From Bact-08 sp964533215 (GTDB lineage Bacteria; Bacteroidota; Bacteroidia; Bacteroidales; UBA932), in the NCBI GenBank assembly GCA_964533215.1, contig CAZHLJ010000003.1, positions 124,001 through 188,000 of the forward strand: a stretch of 64,000 bases of DNA. The letters run 5' to 3'. A program made the translations under genes and the position numbers. The notes beneath the pieces are model-generated. The model saw only the letters and a program-made list of their open reading frames with translations. It had not been told where the DNA came from and made no database searches. Position 1 is the first letter of the stretch, and each line of letters starts with the position of its first letter. This document shows positions 1 through 7,790 of this stretch, piece after piece.

Positions 1-222
1 AAAACTGATCAAATCTGCCAGAGAGTCCAACTCCTTTCCCATGGGTGAATATGATTTCAAAAGCCGGGCTGAAAAACCGTCAAGAAAGTCACATACTGCA
101 GCAGCCATTATCAGGTAGATCGAATATAGCTGATAACCTTGGAAGGCATAAATTACAGCAACTGTTCCAAAAAAAAGGTTGAAAGAGGTTATTGTATTTG
201 GAATATGTTTTTTGATTCCCAT
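1..222 (-). CDS. pssA: CDP-diacylglycerol-serine O-phosphatidyltransferase, N-terminal part (cut by window edge)
   Basis: Translating the minus strand from the ATG at 222 gives 74 codons that stay open to base 1. The CDP-alcohol phosphotransferase signature is complete: D45, D48, G49, A52, R53, G62, D66 and D70 (pattern DxxDGxxAR...GxxxDxxxD), set among hydrophobic helices. The enzyme joins CDP-diacylglycerol to serine in the inner membrane to make phosphatidylserine, the precursor of phosphatidylethanolamine. PssA rather than PgsA is inferred from the start (MGIKKHIPNTITSFNL), which resembles bacterial type II PssA. It follows the two C1 peptidase genes by 21 bases and may share their transcript. 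The C-terminal helices lie outside the window. Confidence 0.85.
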   Translation of the reverse strand, partial: MGIKKHIPNTITSFNLFFGTVAVIYAFQGYQLYSIYLIMAAAVCDFLDGFSARLLKSYSPMGKELDSLADLISF

Positions 223-243
223 TATGCTGGCATATTATTAATG

Positions 244-1374
244 TTACAGGCCCAGTTTCTTCCGTATCTCTTTTGGAATTGAGTTTACATTCACCATTAT
301 AGATATACTCTTTGCTCTTACAAAGCTCTCTGACATATTTAGGTAGCCTCCTGATTTGTTGCTTTCCGGACCCCAGGAGTTTTTGGTAATATAGTATTTG
401 GTTCCGTTCTGATCTTTTACAATTCCGGTCAATAGCATCAAATGATCATCTTCTGTTTCAAAAGTTTCATATCCCTTTTGTCTGTTCTCCTGGGTTACCT
501 TAATCTCAGGATAGGTCTTCTCAAACTTAACAACATTATTCAACTCGTCTACGGAGGATACCTCTGGATTTATTGCAATACCGCTTTTATGAGAAAAACC
601 AGGTTCACTGATATCGCCGTCCCAAGCTATAGAATATCCTTTAAGAAGCGCATTGTCAATAACTTCCATAAATTCATCGAGAGGCAGGTTATATAACCTG
701 CCAGAGTCCCAGTTATCAGGGATTTCTAGTACAGAGGCTTTATAAAACGGGATATGAGAAAAACTTGTAATTTCCACATAATCTGACATATTTAGCCCAA
801 GACTCTCTGCAAAGCTTTTAGGAGAGTACTCTTTTCCTTTATATGTAAATGTTTTAGGAAGAGGCCCAAGATATGTATCCAGTAAGCTGTTCATAAGCTT
901 AGTGTACTCGGGACTTTTCTCTTTCATCTCAATGGCAACACCTGAAATAGCCTCGATAAACTTACTTAGCTCCTTATGGTTATTTACTTTTGAATCGTAT
1001 TGAATCCCGTTATATACCTCTTGTGGAACTATTCCATATTGTTCAAACATATTTGTGAACATATGGGCAATACTACCTTGCCCTATATTACCTTTTCCTC
1101 TTCTCAGGAAATTGTCGTTGATCCTTTTAATATAGTTATTGTAAACTATATACATCTCTGCAAGGTCAAATTCACCTTTTCCTGTCCGGATAAGTTCAGA
1201 TTCAATAAATGCTGCTGTGGCATAGCACCAGCAAGTTCCGCTCTTAGCCTGATCTTTTACCGGGGTGGAAGGATTTCTTACAACATCGGTGAAAACATAA
1301 CCTTGTCCATAAAGTAGATTTCCTGGGATGGAAATACTAAGCAGTACCAATAAGGCTAAAAATGTCTTTTTCAT
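244..1374 (-). CDS. C1-family (bleomycin hydrolase/PepC-like) cysteine peptidase, copy 2
   Basis: This is a 376-residue secreted papain-fold peptidase. A signal peptide (about residues 1-23, ending near LYGQG) is followed by the papain triad: oxyanion Gln42, nucleophile Cys48 in GTCW, His311 in DDHLMLL and Asn332 in KNSWG. The segment around FDLAEMYIVYNNYIKR matches the SEMFVVxxxYxDKADKYVR region of PepC/bleomycin hydrolases, so the PepC-like branch is more likely than true papains. No pro-domain is seen. It shares its whole layout and the C-terminal pattern SIPKEIRKK with the gene at 1405-2610, so the two are tandem paralogues. The 30-base gap suggests cotranscription. Periplasmic or extracellular peptide processing is inferred; the substrate is unknown. 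Confidence 0.85.
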   Translation of the reverse strand: MKKTFLALLVLLSISIPGNLLYGQGYVFTDVVRNPSTPVKDQAKSGTCWCYATAAFIESELIRTGKGEFDLAEMYIVYNNYIKRINDNFLRRGKGNIGQGSIAHMFTNMFEQYGIVPQEVYNGIQYDSKVNNHKELSKFIEAISGVAIEMKEKSPEYTKLMNSLLDTYLGPLPKTFTYKGKEYSPKSFAESLGLNMSDYVEITSFSHIPFYKASVLEIPDNWDSGRLYNLPLDEFMEVIDNALLKGYSIAWDGDISEPGFSHKSGIAINPEVSSVDELNNVVKFEKTYPEIKVTQENRQKGYETFETEDDHLMLLTGIVKDQNGTKYYITKNSWGPESNKSGGYLNMSESFVRAKSISIMVNVNSIPKEIRKKLGL

Positions 1375-1404
1375 AGTTTTAAGGGTTGATTTGGTGAATA
1401 AGGG

Positions 1405-2610
1405 TTACTTAATTCCCATTTTTTTTCTTATCTCTTTTGGGATTGAATTCTTATTAACAACAATATTCATAGTCTTATATTTGGCAAATGTCTCTGAAAC
1501 ATACCATATACCTTTATAATCTCCTGTTACTCCCCATGAGTTCTTAACCATGTAATATTTATTTCCGTTCTGATCCTTTGCAATACCAAAAATGTGCATT
1601 CCATGATCGTCAGTTGTCTGTAGGTTGTCGAATGCAGCTTGCCTGTCTTGTTGACTGACTACCTTTTCTGGAACAATTTCAGTAAGACTTGAGGCTTTAG
1701 CATCCAACTCCTGTTTAGTGATTCCAAGCCATTTTGCCTGATCAGAACCTGACATATTCTTTGTGTCTGTTTCAGGTACGATCCCAAGACCTTTTCTTGT
1801 AAAGCCTTTCTCGCTCACATCTGCACCCCACAGGACTGTGTAACCATTATTTATAGCGTTGTCGAAAATCTGCATCATCTCGTCAATAGGAAGGTTGTAT
1901 GAGAGATCCCAACGCCAATTGTCAGCAACTTCAATTGCAAACTGAGTATAGAAAGGGTGGTGGGTGAACGAAGTTATAGATACATAATCGTCAGGATTAA
2001 TGCCAAGTTCTTCCGCATAGCTTTTTGGAGTATATTCCTTGCCCTTGATGGTGAACTTTTCAGGAGCAGCCCCCAGATATGCATCAAGGATACCTTGAAA
2101 TCCTTTTTTCCAGGCAGTGGAAAGTTTACCGTTAGGATTCTTCTCAATGGCTTTGATATAGCCTTCTGTTGTAGCATCAAGCTCTCCATGAGTGTGAAGC
2201 TCCTCTCCGTAATTCAATCCTGACATTAAAGAGTCCGGTACAATGCCGTAGTTTTTCCATACATAAAGGGCATCTGTGAATGAACTGCCCGGCGAGAAAC
2301 TGATTTTGCCGTATGTGCGTATATATTTGTCGGCTTTGTCGTAATATGATTTAGACACTATGAACATTTCAGAAAGGTCTTTTTCTCCCTTTCCCATTCT
2401 TATAAGTTCAGATTCCAAAAAGGACAAAGTTGAAAAACTCCAGCAGGTGCTTGATCTGTTTTGGTTTTTAATTGAGGTTATTGGCTGCTCTTTTACGACA
2501 GTAAATTGATAACCTTTCTGATTTGACTCATTTGTCTTTTTTTCTTGAGAGAAGGCGCATGTGCTGATTGTCAGTGCAAAAAGGAGCGTTAGAATCTGAA
2601 ATTTATTCAT
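1405..2610 (-). CDS. C1-family (bleomycin hydrolase/PepC-like) cysteine peptidase, copy 1
   Basis: This is a 401-residue secreted cysteine peptidase and the first gene of a minus-strand run. The signal peptide ends near residue 21 (STCAFSQ). The papain triad is Gln50, Cys56 (STCW), His336 (DDHGMHI) and Asn357 (KNSWG). The stretch DLSEMFIVSKSYYDKADKYI is a good match to the PepC/bleomycin hydrolase helix. Compared with the downstream paralogue it carries an insert of about 25 residues in the central region (around the KNMSGSDQAKWLG segment). In Bacteroidota such proteins are usually annotated as aminopeptidase C-like. Export makes scavenging of peptides or maturation of surface proteins plausible, but neither is shown by the sequence. 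Confidence 0.87.
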   Translation of the reverse strand: MNKFQILTLLFALTISTCAFSQEKKTNESNQKGYQFTVVKEQPITSIKNQNRSSTCWSFSTLSFLESELIRMGKGEKDLSEMFIVSKSYYDKADKYIRTYGKISFSPGSSFTDALYVWKNYGIVPDSLMSGLNYGEELHTHGELDATTEGYIKAIEKNPNGKLSTAWKKGFQGILDAYLGAAPEKFTIKGKEYTPKSYAEELGINPDDYVSITSFTHHPFYTQFAIEVADNWRWDLSYNLPIDEMMQIFDNAINNGYTVLWGADVSEKGFTRKGLGIVPETDTKNMSGSDQAKWLGITKQELDAKASSLTEIVPEKVVSQQDRQAAFDNLQTTDDHGMHIFGIAKDQNGNKYYMVKNSWGVTGDYKGIWYVSETFAKYKTMNIVVNKNSIPKEIRKKMGIK

Positions 2611-2638
2611 GACTTTTTTGTATATTTTATTTATACTT

Positions 2639-2646
2639 CAAAGTTA
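2639..2646 (-). promoter_or_regulatory. Bacteroidota -7 element (TAACTTTG) upstream of the C1 peptidase pair
   Basis: The minus strand reads TAACTTTG here, matching the TAnnTTTG consensus of the Bacteroidota housekeeping sigma factor. It lies 29 bases before the ATG at 2610. No clear TTTG is seen at about -33, so this is a partial match. Confidence 0.5.
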
Positions 2647-2664
2647 TGAAAATTTATTATTTTT

Positions 2665-3288
2665 CTAGGGAATGTTCATGTATTTGTGTATCTGCAAAGA
2701 AATATTCCATGATGGATTTGCTTTTACATATTCTATTATAAGAGGAAGTACTATCTTTATCTGGCTCCATTCCGGCTGAAGGTAAAGCTTGCAGTCTTTC
2801 CTTACAAGAGACCGGTTCAACTCTGCCCATTCGAAATCGTCGGATTTTTCAATAATCACCTTCAGTTCTGATGCCAGTTGATGCATTCCTGCCAAAGGAT
2901 GCTTCTTCCTTTTTGGAGAAAGGCATATCCAGTCGAATCTTCCACTTATTGGGTGAGAACCGGAAGTTTCAAGAAATATTTCAAGTCCTCTTGATTTCAA
3001 TAGATCGCATAATTTATCCAGAGGGTAAGAGAGTGGTTCTCCACCTGTCAGAACAATAGCCTTGGCAGGATGCATGGCAGCCAGGTCAGCAATCTTCTCA
3101 ATCGGGGTAGGCGGGTACAATCTGGAGTTCCATGTCTCCTTTGCATCACACCAGCTACAACCAACATCGCAACCGCCTAGTCTGATGAAAAAGGCAGGTT
3201 TACCAGCATTAAAGCCTTCACCTTGTATTGTGTAGAAACTCTCTACAAGAGGCAGGAGTGCGCCCTCTTTTAATTCGGGATAACTCAT
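2665..3288 (-). CDS. queE: 7-carboxy-7-deazaguanine synthase QueE (radical SAM)
   Basis: This 207-residue protein has the QueE layout: an N-terminal FYTIQGEGFNAGKPAFFIRL segment, the radical-SAM cluster cysteines C40, C44 and C47 (GGCDVGCSWCDAKETW), and the SAM-binding GGEP motif in VLTGGEPLSYP. It converts 6-carboxytetrahydropterin to 7-carboxy-7-deazaguanine on the route to preQ0/queuosine in tRNA. The Cx3Cx2C spacing and the length both fit the family. The other queuosine genes (queC, queD, queF) are not in the window. Upstream lies a complete housekeeping promoter so close that the mRNA leader would be only a few bases. Divergent to clpB. Confidence 0.93.
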   Translation of the reverse strand: MSYPELKEGALLPLVESFYTIQGEGFNAGKPAFFIRLGGCDVGCSWCDAKETWNSRLYPPTPIEKIADLAAMHPAKAIVLTGGEPLSYPLDKLCDLLKSRGLEIFLETSGSHPISGRFDWICLSPKRKKHPLAGMHQLASELKVIIEKSDDFEWAELNRSLVRKDCKLYLQPEWSQIKIVLPLIIEYVKANPSWNISLQIHKYMNIP

Positions 3289-3298
3289 ATTTTTTTTG

Positions 3299-3329
3299 CA
3301 AAGGTAATTAATGTCTTTTTGTCAGCAAA
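3299..3329 (-). promoter_or_regulatory. Complete Bacteroidota promoter for queE
   Basis: On the minus strand TTTG (3329-3326) is separated by exactly 19 bases from TACCTTTG (3306-3299), a full match to the TTTG-N19-TAnnTTTG consensus. The expected transcription start is only a few bases before the ATG at 3288, so the queE mRNA would be nearly leaderless. Confidence 0.7.
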
Positions 3330-3385
3330 TCCGAAATGGCAGATTAGTTGTTATATGTATGTATAAAGTGTTAAAATATATTAAT

Positions 3386-5518
3386 ATGAACAAACAAAAT
3401 TGGGAAGCACTCAGCACATATGCCATTAATTTAAATGAGCAAGCCCGTTCCGGAAAACTTGATCCGGTTATCGGCAGGGATGATGAGATAAGAAGGGTTC
3501 TTCAGATTTTGAGCAGAAGGACCAAAAATAACCCTATACTGGTAGGAGAACCTGGTGTCGGGAAAACAGCAATAGCAGAGGGCATCGCACAGAGGATCGT
3601 AAGGGGAGATGTGCCTGAAAATCTTAAAACAAAGGTTATTTTCTCCTTGGACATGGGTGCTCTGATTGCCGGGGCAAAATACAAGGGAGAGTTTGAAGAA
3701 CGGCTCAAGGCTGTTGTAAAAGAGGTGATAGATAGTGTTGGAGAGGTAATTCTTTTTATTGATGAGATACACACTCTTGTTGGCGCAGGGAGGAGCGAGG
3801 GGGCAATGGATGCTGCCAATATTCTTAAGCCTGCACTTTCAAGAGGCGAGCTAAAAGCCGTTGGATCAACTACTTTGGATGAATATCAGAAATATTTCGA
3901 AAAAGACAAGGCTTTGGAACGAAGATTTCAGATGGTAATGATAGATGAACCATCACCTTCGGAAGCAATATCAATTCTCAGAGGCCTTAAAGAGAGGTAT
4001 GAAAACCACCATAAAGTCCAGATCAAGGACGATGCTCTGATTGCTGCTGTTGATCTTTCGCATAGATATATTACAAACAGGTTTCTTCCGGACAAGGCAA
4101 TTGACCTTATAGATGAAGCGGCTTCCAAACTACGTCTGGAAATGAATTCCGTTCCAGAGTCAATAGATGAGCAGGATCGTAAGATCCGTCAGCTTGAAAT
4201 AGAAAGGGAAGCTATAAAAAGGGAAAATGATAAGGATAAGTTGGATGATCTTTCTAAACAAATAGAGATACTAAATAGTGAGAGAAAAGCAAACAATGAG
4301 CAGTGGCAAAAGGAAAAGAATATTCTTGAACAGATTCAGAAACAGAAGGTTGAGATAGAAAAACTTAAATTTGAGGCAGAAGAGGCAGAGCGAAGCGGTG
4401 ATTACGGGAAAGTTGCTGAAATCAGATACGGAAAGATTGTTCTTGCAGAAAAAGAGATTAAAGAACTGATGGATAAAAAGAGTGAAAGCAAGTTTACTCT
4501 TATAAATGAATATGTGGAACCAGAGGATATTGCGGAAGTGGTAGCCAAATGGACCGGAATACCTGTCAAAAGAATGCTTGAGAGTGAAAAGGAGAAGTTG
4601 TTAAAGATGGAGGAGGTCTTGCATAAGAGAATAATTGGTCAGGACGAAGCAATAGAAGCGGTTTCTGATGCAATAAGACGGAGCAGGGCGGGACTCCAGG
4701 ATGCAAAGAGACCGATAGGATCATTCATGTTTCTGGGAACTACTGGTGTTGGTAAGACTGAGCTCGCAAAAGCTCTCGCAGAGTTCTTGTTTAATGACGA
4801 AAATATGATGACAAGGATTGATATGAGTGAATATCAGGAGAGACATACTGTTTCCCGTTTGGTGGGAGCTCCTCCGGGTTATATTGGTTACGAAGAGGGT
4901 GGGCAGTTGACAGAGTCAGTGAGAATGAAGCCATACTCTGTCGTGCTTTTTGACGAGATAGAGAAGGCTCATCCAGATGTGTTCAATATTTTGCTTCAGG
5001 TTCTTGATGATGGAAGGCTTACTGATAATAAAGGGCGTACTGTAGACTTTAAGAATACGATCCTGATTATGACTTCAAATGTGGGATCTGATGTTATTCA
5101 GGACAATCTAAGCAAGCTTAACGAGAAAAACAGAGATGAGATTTTTGAAAGGACAAAGCTGGATGTTCTTGAAATTCTCAAAGCAAGCGTCAGACCTGAA
5201 TTTCTCAATCGTATTGACGAGATAATCATGTTCCATCCTTTAACAATGGACGATGTAAAAGGTATATTGAAACTCCAGATTGAGGGAATACAGAAACTTC
5301 TGGAAGAGAAGGGGCTTACTCTCAAATTTACGGATTACTCAATGGATTACCTATGCAACAAGGGCTATGACCCCTCTTATGGAGCAAGGCCAATCAAGCG
5401 TTTATTGCAAAGAGAGTTGGTTAATGAACTGGCTAAAGCTCTTCTTGAGGGAAAGTTGAATAAGGAAAAGCCTATTATTGTAGACTATTTCGAGGATGTG
5501 CTGGTCTTTAGGAATTAA
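3386..5518 (+). CDS. clpB: ClpB-type AAA+ disaggregase lacking the N-terminal (Clp-N) domain
   Basis: A 710-residue two-ring AAA+ chaperone. The start chosen is the ATG at 3386 (MNKQNWEALSTY); an in-frame ATG at 3311 would add 25 unrelated residues. Walker A1 is GEPGVGKT (54-61), Walker B1 VILFIDE (121-127), pore loop GAKYKGEF (96-103), and Walker A2 GTTGVGKT (451-458). Between the rings, residues about 250-370 form the charged coiled-coil M domain that defines ClpB and binds DnaK. No IGF/L loop for ClpP is seen, so this is a disaggregase, not a ClpC/ClpA unfoldase. ClpB is usually about 860 residues; the missing 150 are the whole Clp-N domain. The gene begins 97 bases from queE, leaving no room for a lost exon-like remnant. 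Confidence 0.9.
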   Translation: MNKQNWEALSTYAINLNEQARSGKLDPVIGRDDEIRRVLQILSRRTKNNPILVGEPGVGKTAIAEGIAQRIVRGDVPENLKTKVIFSLDMGALIAGAKYKGEFEERLKAVVKEVIDSVGEVILFIDEIHTLVGAGRSEGAMDAANILKPALSRGELKAVGSTTLDEYQKYFEKDKALERRFQMVMIDEPSPSEAISILRGLKERYENHHKVQIKDDALIAAVDLSHRYITNRFLPDKAIDLIDEAASKLRLEMNSVPESIDEQDRKIRQLEIEREAIKRENDKDKLDDLSKQIEILNSERKANNEQWQKEKNILEQIQKQKVEIEKLKFEAEEAERSGDYGKVAEIRYGKIVLAEKEIKELMDKKSESKFTLINEYVEPEDIAEVVAKWTGIPVKRMLESEKEKLLKMEEVLHKRIIGQDEAIEAVSDAIRRSRAGLQDAKRPIGSFMFLGTTGVGKTELAKALAEFLFNDENMMTRIDMSEYQERHTVSRLVGAPPGYIGYEEGGQLTESVRMKPYSVVLFDEIEKAHPDVFNILLQVLDDGRLTDNKGRTVDFKNTILIMTSNVGSDVIQDNLSKLNEKNRDEIFERTKLDVLEILKASVRPEFLNRIDEIIMFHPLTMDDVKGILKLQIEGIQKLLEEKGLTLKFTDYSMDYLCNKGYDPSYGARPIKRLLQRELVNELAKALLEGKLNKEKPIIVDYFEDVLVFRN

Positions 5519-5526
5519 TCAGGAAG

Positions 5527-7146
5527 TTATACGTAAAGGTAACGCTTGATTTTTTGAGTGGCAGTCTTTTCAAAAGGGACATCCTGTTCAATTATTTCCT
5601 GTATTCTGGATGATTTGTTTATTTTTTCGTTGACATATTCCAGAACCTCTTTTTTTACTTTTTCAACCCTGTCAGACAAATTTACAGGAGGCTCTTCTCT
5701 TAGCTGATGGAGAGCCTCAATCTGTTCATAGTTGAAGTACACTATCGCGACAAGTTTTCCCTTGATTAATGTGACAAGCGATTCCAGAACAAGATCGTGC
5801 TCATTAATTATTGTTTCAATCTCTTCAGGATAAATATTCTCTCCATTGGGACCGGTGATCATATTGTCAACCCTGCCCTTTATAAACAAATGCCCGGATT
5901 TGTCAATATATCCTAGATCCTTGGTCCTGAACCAGCCATCATTGGTGAAACAGGTTGCCGTAGTCTCAGGGTCCTTGAAGTAGCCCATCATTACAGTCGG
6001 TCCCTTGACTACAATCTCTCCGACGTTTTTATTGTTCGGATTTATAATTTTCATTTCAAGTCCTTCCAGATGAGGACCGGTGGATTGCCATTTAACTTTG
6101 CCGGGAACCGCACCAGCCAACAGAGGGGAGGTTTCGGTAAGTCCATAACCTATTGAGTAAGGAAATCCCGCGTCGGCTAAGAATTTCTCGACTACGCCAT
6201 CCAGTTTTGATCCACCTACTCCAAAAAAACGTAAGTTACCTCCGAATGTGTCCAAGAGCTTTTTTCCTGCAATTTTGTGTAAAGCTCTGCGTATAAATGA
6301 AATAGAGTAAAGAACCTGCATTGGGAAGTTCTTTGAAAACATTGGACGGATTTTATTTTTGTATATCTTCTCAACTATCAACGGCACACTAAGAATCATA
6401 GTAGGGCGGATAATTTTAAGTGCAGGTAGCAACACAGAAGGTACAGGGGCTCCATCCAAGTAGACTACATGAGCTCCGTATGTAAACGGTAGAATCATGC
6501 CTATACTACATTCATACGCGTGGGATAATGGAAGAATGGATAAAAACACGTCATCTTTATTAATAGGAAAGAGTCTGCATGTCATTACAGTATGAGCGAC
6601 AAGATTTGCATGACTAAGCATGACACCCTTTGAGGTGCCACTTGTTCCGGAAGTATATATCAATGACGCAAGATCTGATGGATTAGGCTCTTCAGGTAGT
6701 GTGTGTATTTCTTTTTCTGGAGCTTTTAGTACTTCCAGATCGTCAAGGGAGATGATCAGAGAGAGCTTTTTGAAAATATGATCCGGGATCTTGTATTGCA
6801 ATTTTTTTGACACAAACAACGCTTTTGCATCCGAATGCTCAAGGATGTTTACAATTTCGAAAGCGGTAAAATCAGGGAGAATTGAGACAGCGACCCTTGA
6901 AGATGTAGTAATTGCAAAGTAACTTACAGGCCAGTTAGGCATATTGTTTCCAAGAATTGCAATTTTGTCTCCCTTGACAAGACCATATTTGTTGAAAATC
7001 GCTGTTGTATTTTCCACCTTCTCTCCAAACTCTTTGTAAGTAATGCTCTCTCTATCCACAAAGGAGAATGCAACTCTATCCGAGAAGTCAATGATGCTTT
7101 TCGAATAAAAATCCAAAAGGGTCAATTCGGAAAATTCGTTATACAT
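5527..7146 (-). CDS. AMP-dependent long-chain acyl-CoA synthetase (FadD-like)
   Basis: A 539-residue ANL-superfamily adenylating enzyme. The AMP-binding P-loop is at 164-177 (YTSGTSGTSKGVML), followed by GYGLTETSP, the hinge region DGWFRTKDLGYIDKSGHLFI, and KGRVDNMITGPNGENIYPEE, with a C-terminal catalytic lysine region (KTATQKIKRYL). It activates a fatty or other carboxylic acid with ATP and CoA. Its length fits shorter Bacteroidota long-chain acyl-CoA ligases; the exact chain length cannot be read from sequence. Convergent with clpB (8-base gap) and divergent from the DUF6913-like gene. A TACCTTTG -7 box lies just upstream. Confidence 0.88.
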   Translation of the reverse strand: MYNEFSELTLLDFYSKSIIDFSDRVAFSFVDRESITYKEFGEKVENTTAIFNKYGLVKGDKIAILGNNMPNWPVSYFAITTSSRVAVSILPDFTAFEIVNILEHSDAKALFVSKKLQYKIPDHIFKKLSLIISLDDLEVLKAPEKEIHTLPEEPNPSDLASLIYTSGTSGTSKGVMLSHANLVAHTVMTCRLFPINKDDVFLSILPLSHAYECSIGMILPFTYGAHVVYLDGAPVPSVLLPALKIIRPTMILSVPLIVEKIYKNKIRPMFSKNFPMQVLYSISFIRRALHKIAGKKLLDTFGGNLRFFGVGGSKLDGVVEKFLADAGFPYSIGYGLTETSPLLAGAVPGKVKWQSTGPHLEGLEMKIINPNNKNVGEIVVKGPTVMMGYFKDPETTATCFTNDGWFRTKDLGYIDKSGHLFIKGRVDNMITGPNGENIYPEEIETIINEHDLVLESLVTLIKGKLVAIVYFNYEQIEALHQLREEPPVNLSDRVEKVKKEVLEYVNEKINKSSRIQEIIEQDVPFEKTATQKIKRYLYV

Positions 7147-7166
7147 AAAACAATATTCACTTTAAA

Positions 7167-7174
7167 CAAAGGTA
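7167..7174 (-). promoter_or_regulatory. -7 element (TACCTTTG) for the acyl-CoA synthetase
   Basis: The minus strand reads TACCTTTG 20 bases before the start codon at 7146. A -33 TTTG is not present at the ideal distance, so only half of the consensus is supported. Confidence 0.5.
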
Positions 7175-7199
7175 GAAAAAATATTGAATTTTTTTACTG

Positions 7200-7229
7200 T
7201 TGCAGATGGCTCGATTTTTGTTAAATTTG
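7200..7229 (+). promoter_or_regulatory. Bacteroidota promoter (TTG-N19-TAAATTTG) for the DUF6913/TPR/DedA run
   Basis: TTG at 7200-7202, 19 bases, then TAAATTTG at 7222-7229. The predicted start of transcription near 7236 lies downstream of the ATGs at 7200 and 7206, which argues against those codons as the start of the next gene. Confidence 0.55.
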
Positions 7230-7256
7230 CACATATTTGATATAATTTTTACTGCT

Positions 7257-7790
7257 TTGTTCTTCAACCGCACACTTCAAAAAAAAGCTCTCAGCCAGAT
7301 CAAGGTCGAGAGAGAGGTTGTGTTTATGCCTATGGATAAGGTTTGCAGCGTTGCTTTTATATATGATATCGGTGACGATAAGACATCAAGGGCTGTGAAA
7401 TATTTAACGGACTATCTGAACGAGAGGAAAATAGAATACAAAGGCTTGGCCATTAACATGAATGTAGGCAAATATCCGGATACCGTAGGGGATTTCAAAA
7501 TAAAGATGCTCTCAAAAAACAACCTTTCTCGTGTTGGCATCCCTGAACCTGGATTAATAGAGAAAATAATCAGCGATAAAATTGATTTGTTTATTGATTT
7601 CTGCGCTTCATATAATTTTACACACGACTATATTGCATGCTTATCCAGAGCTCATTTTAAGGTCGGACATTTTGACAGTGATAATCATCCATTCGATCTT
7701 GTCATTGGAACTACTGGCGTTGAAGATTCGCCGGTAGACTATGTCAAGAATGTCATTCACTATCTTACCTCGATAAAATCATCAAGATGA
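7257..7790 (+). CDS. Conserved Bacteroidota protein, DUF6913-like
   Basis: The open frame runs from 7200, but a promoter at 7200-7229 places the transcript start near 7236. The best start is therefore the TTG at 7257, giving MFFNRTLQKKALSQIKVERE and 177 residues. An ATG at 7326 is a shorter alternative. The protein has a basic N-terminal helix, then an alpha/beta core (VAFIYDIGDDKTSRAVKYL; DLFIDFCASYNFTHDYIA; FDLVIGTTG) resembling the DUF6913 family as I remember it; no catalytic motif is evident. Its stop overlaps the start of the TPR gene (ATGA), so the two are translationally coupled. Function unknown. Confidence 0.7.
   Translation: MFFNRTLQKKALSQIKVEREVVFMPMDKVCSVAFIYDIGDDKTSRAVKYLTDYLNERKIEYKGLAINMNVGKYPDTVGDFKIKMLSKNNLSRVGIPEPGLIEKIISDKIDLFIDFCASYNFTHDYIACLSRAHFKVGHFDSDNHPFDLVIGTTGVEDSPVDYVKNVIHYLTSIKSSR

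Noticed and set aside
3311..3385. N-terminal extension of ClpB by 25 codons
   Set aside because: The residues do not resemble Clp-N or the ring-1 leader, and the region overlaps the queE promoter; the ATG at 3386 fits homologues.
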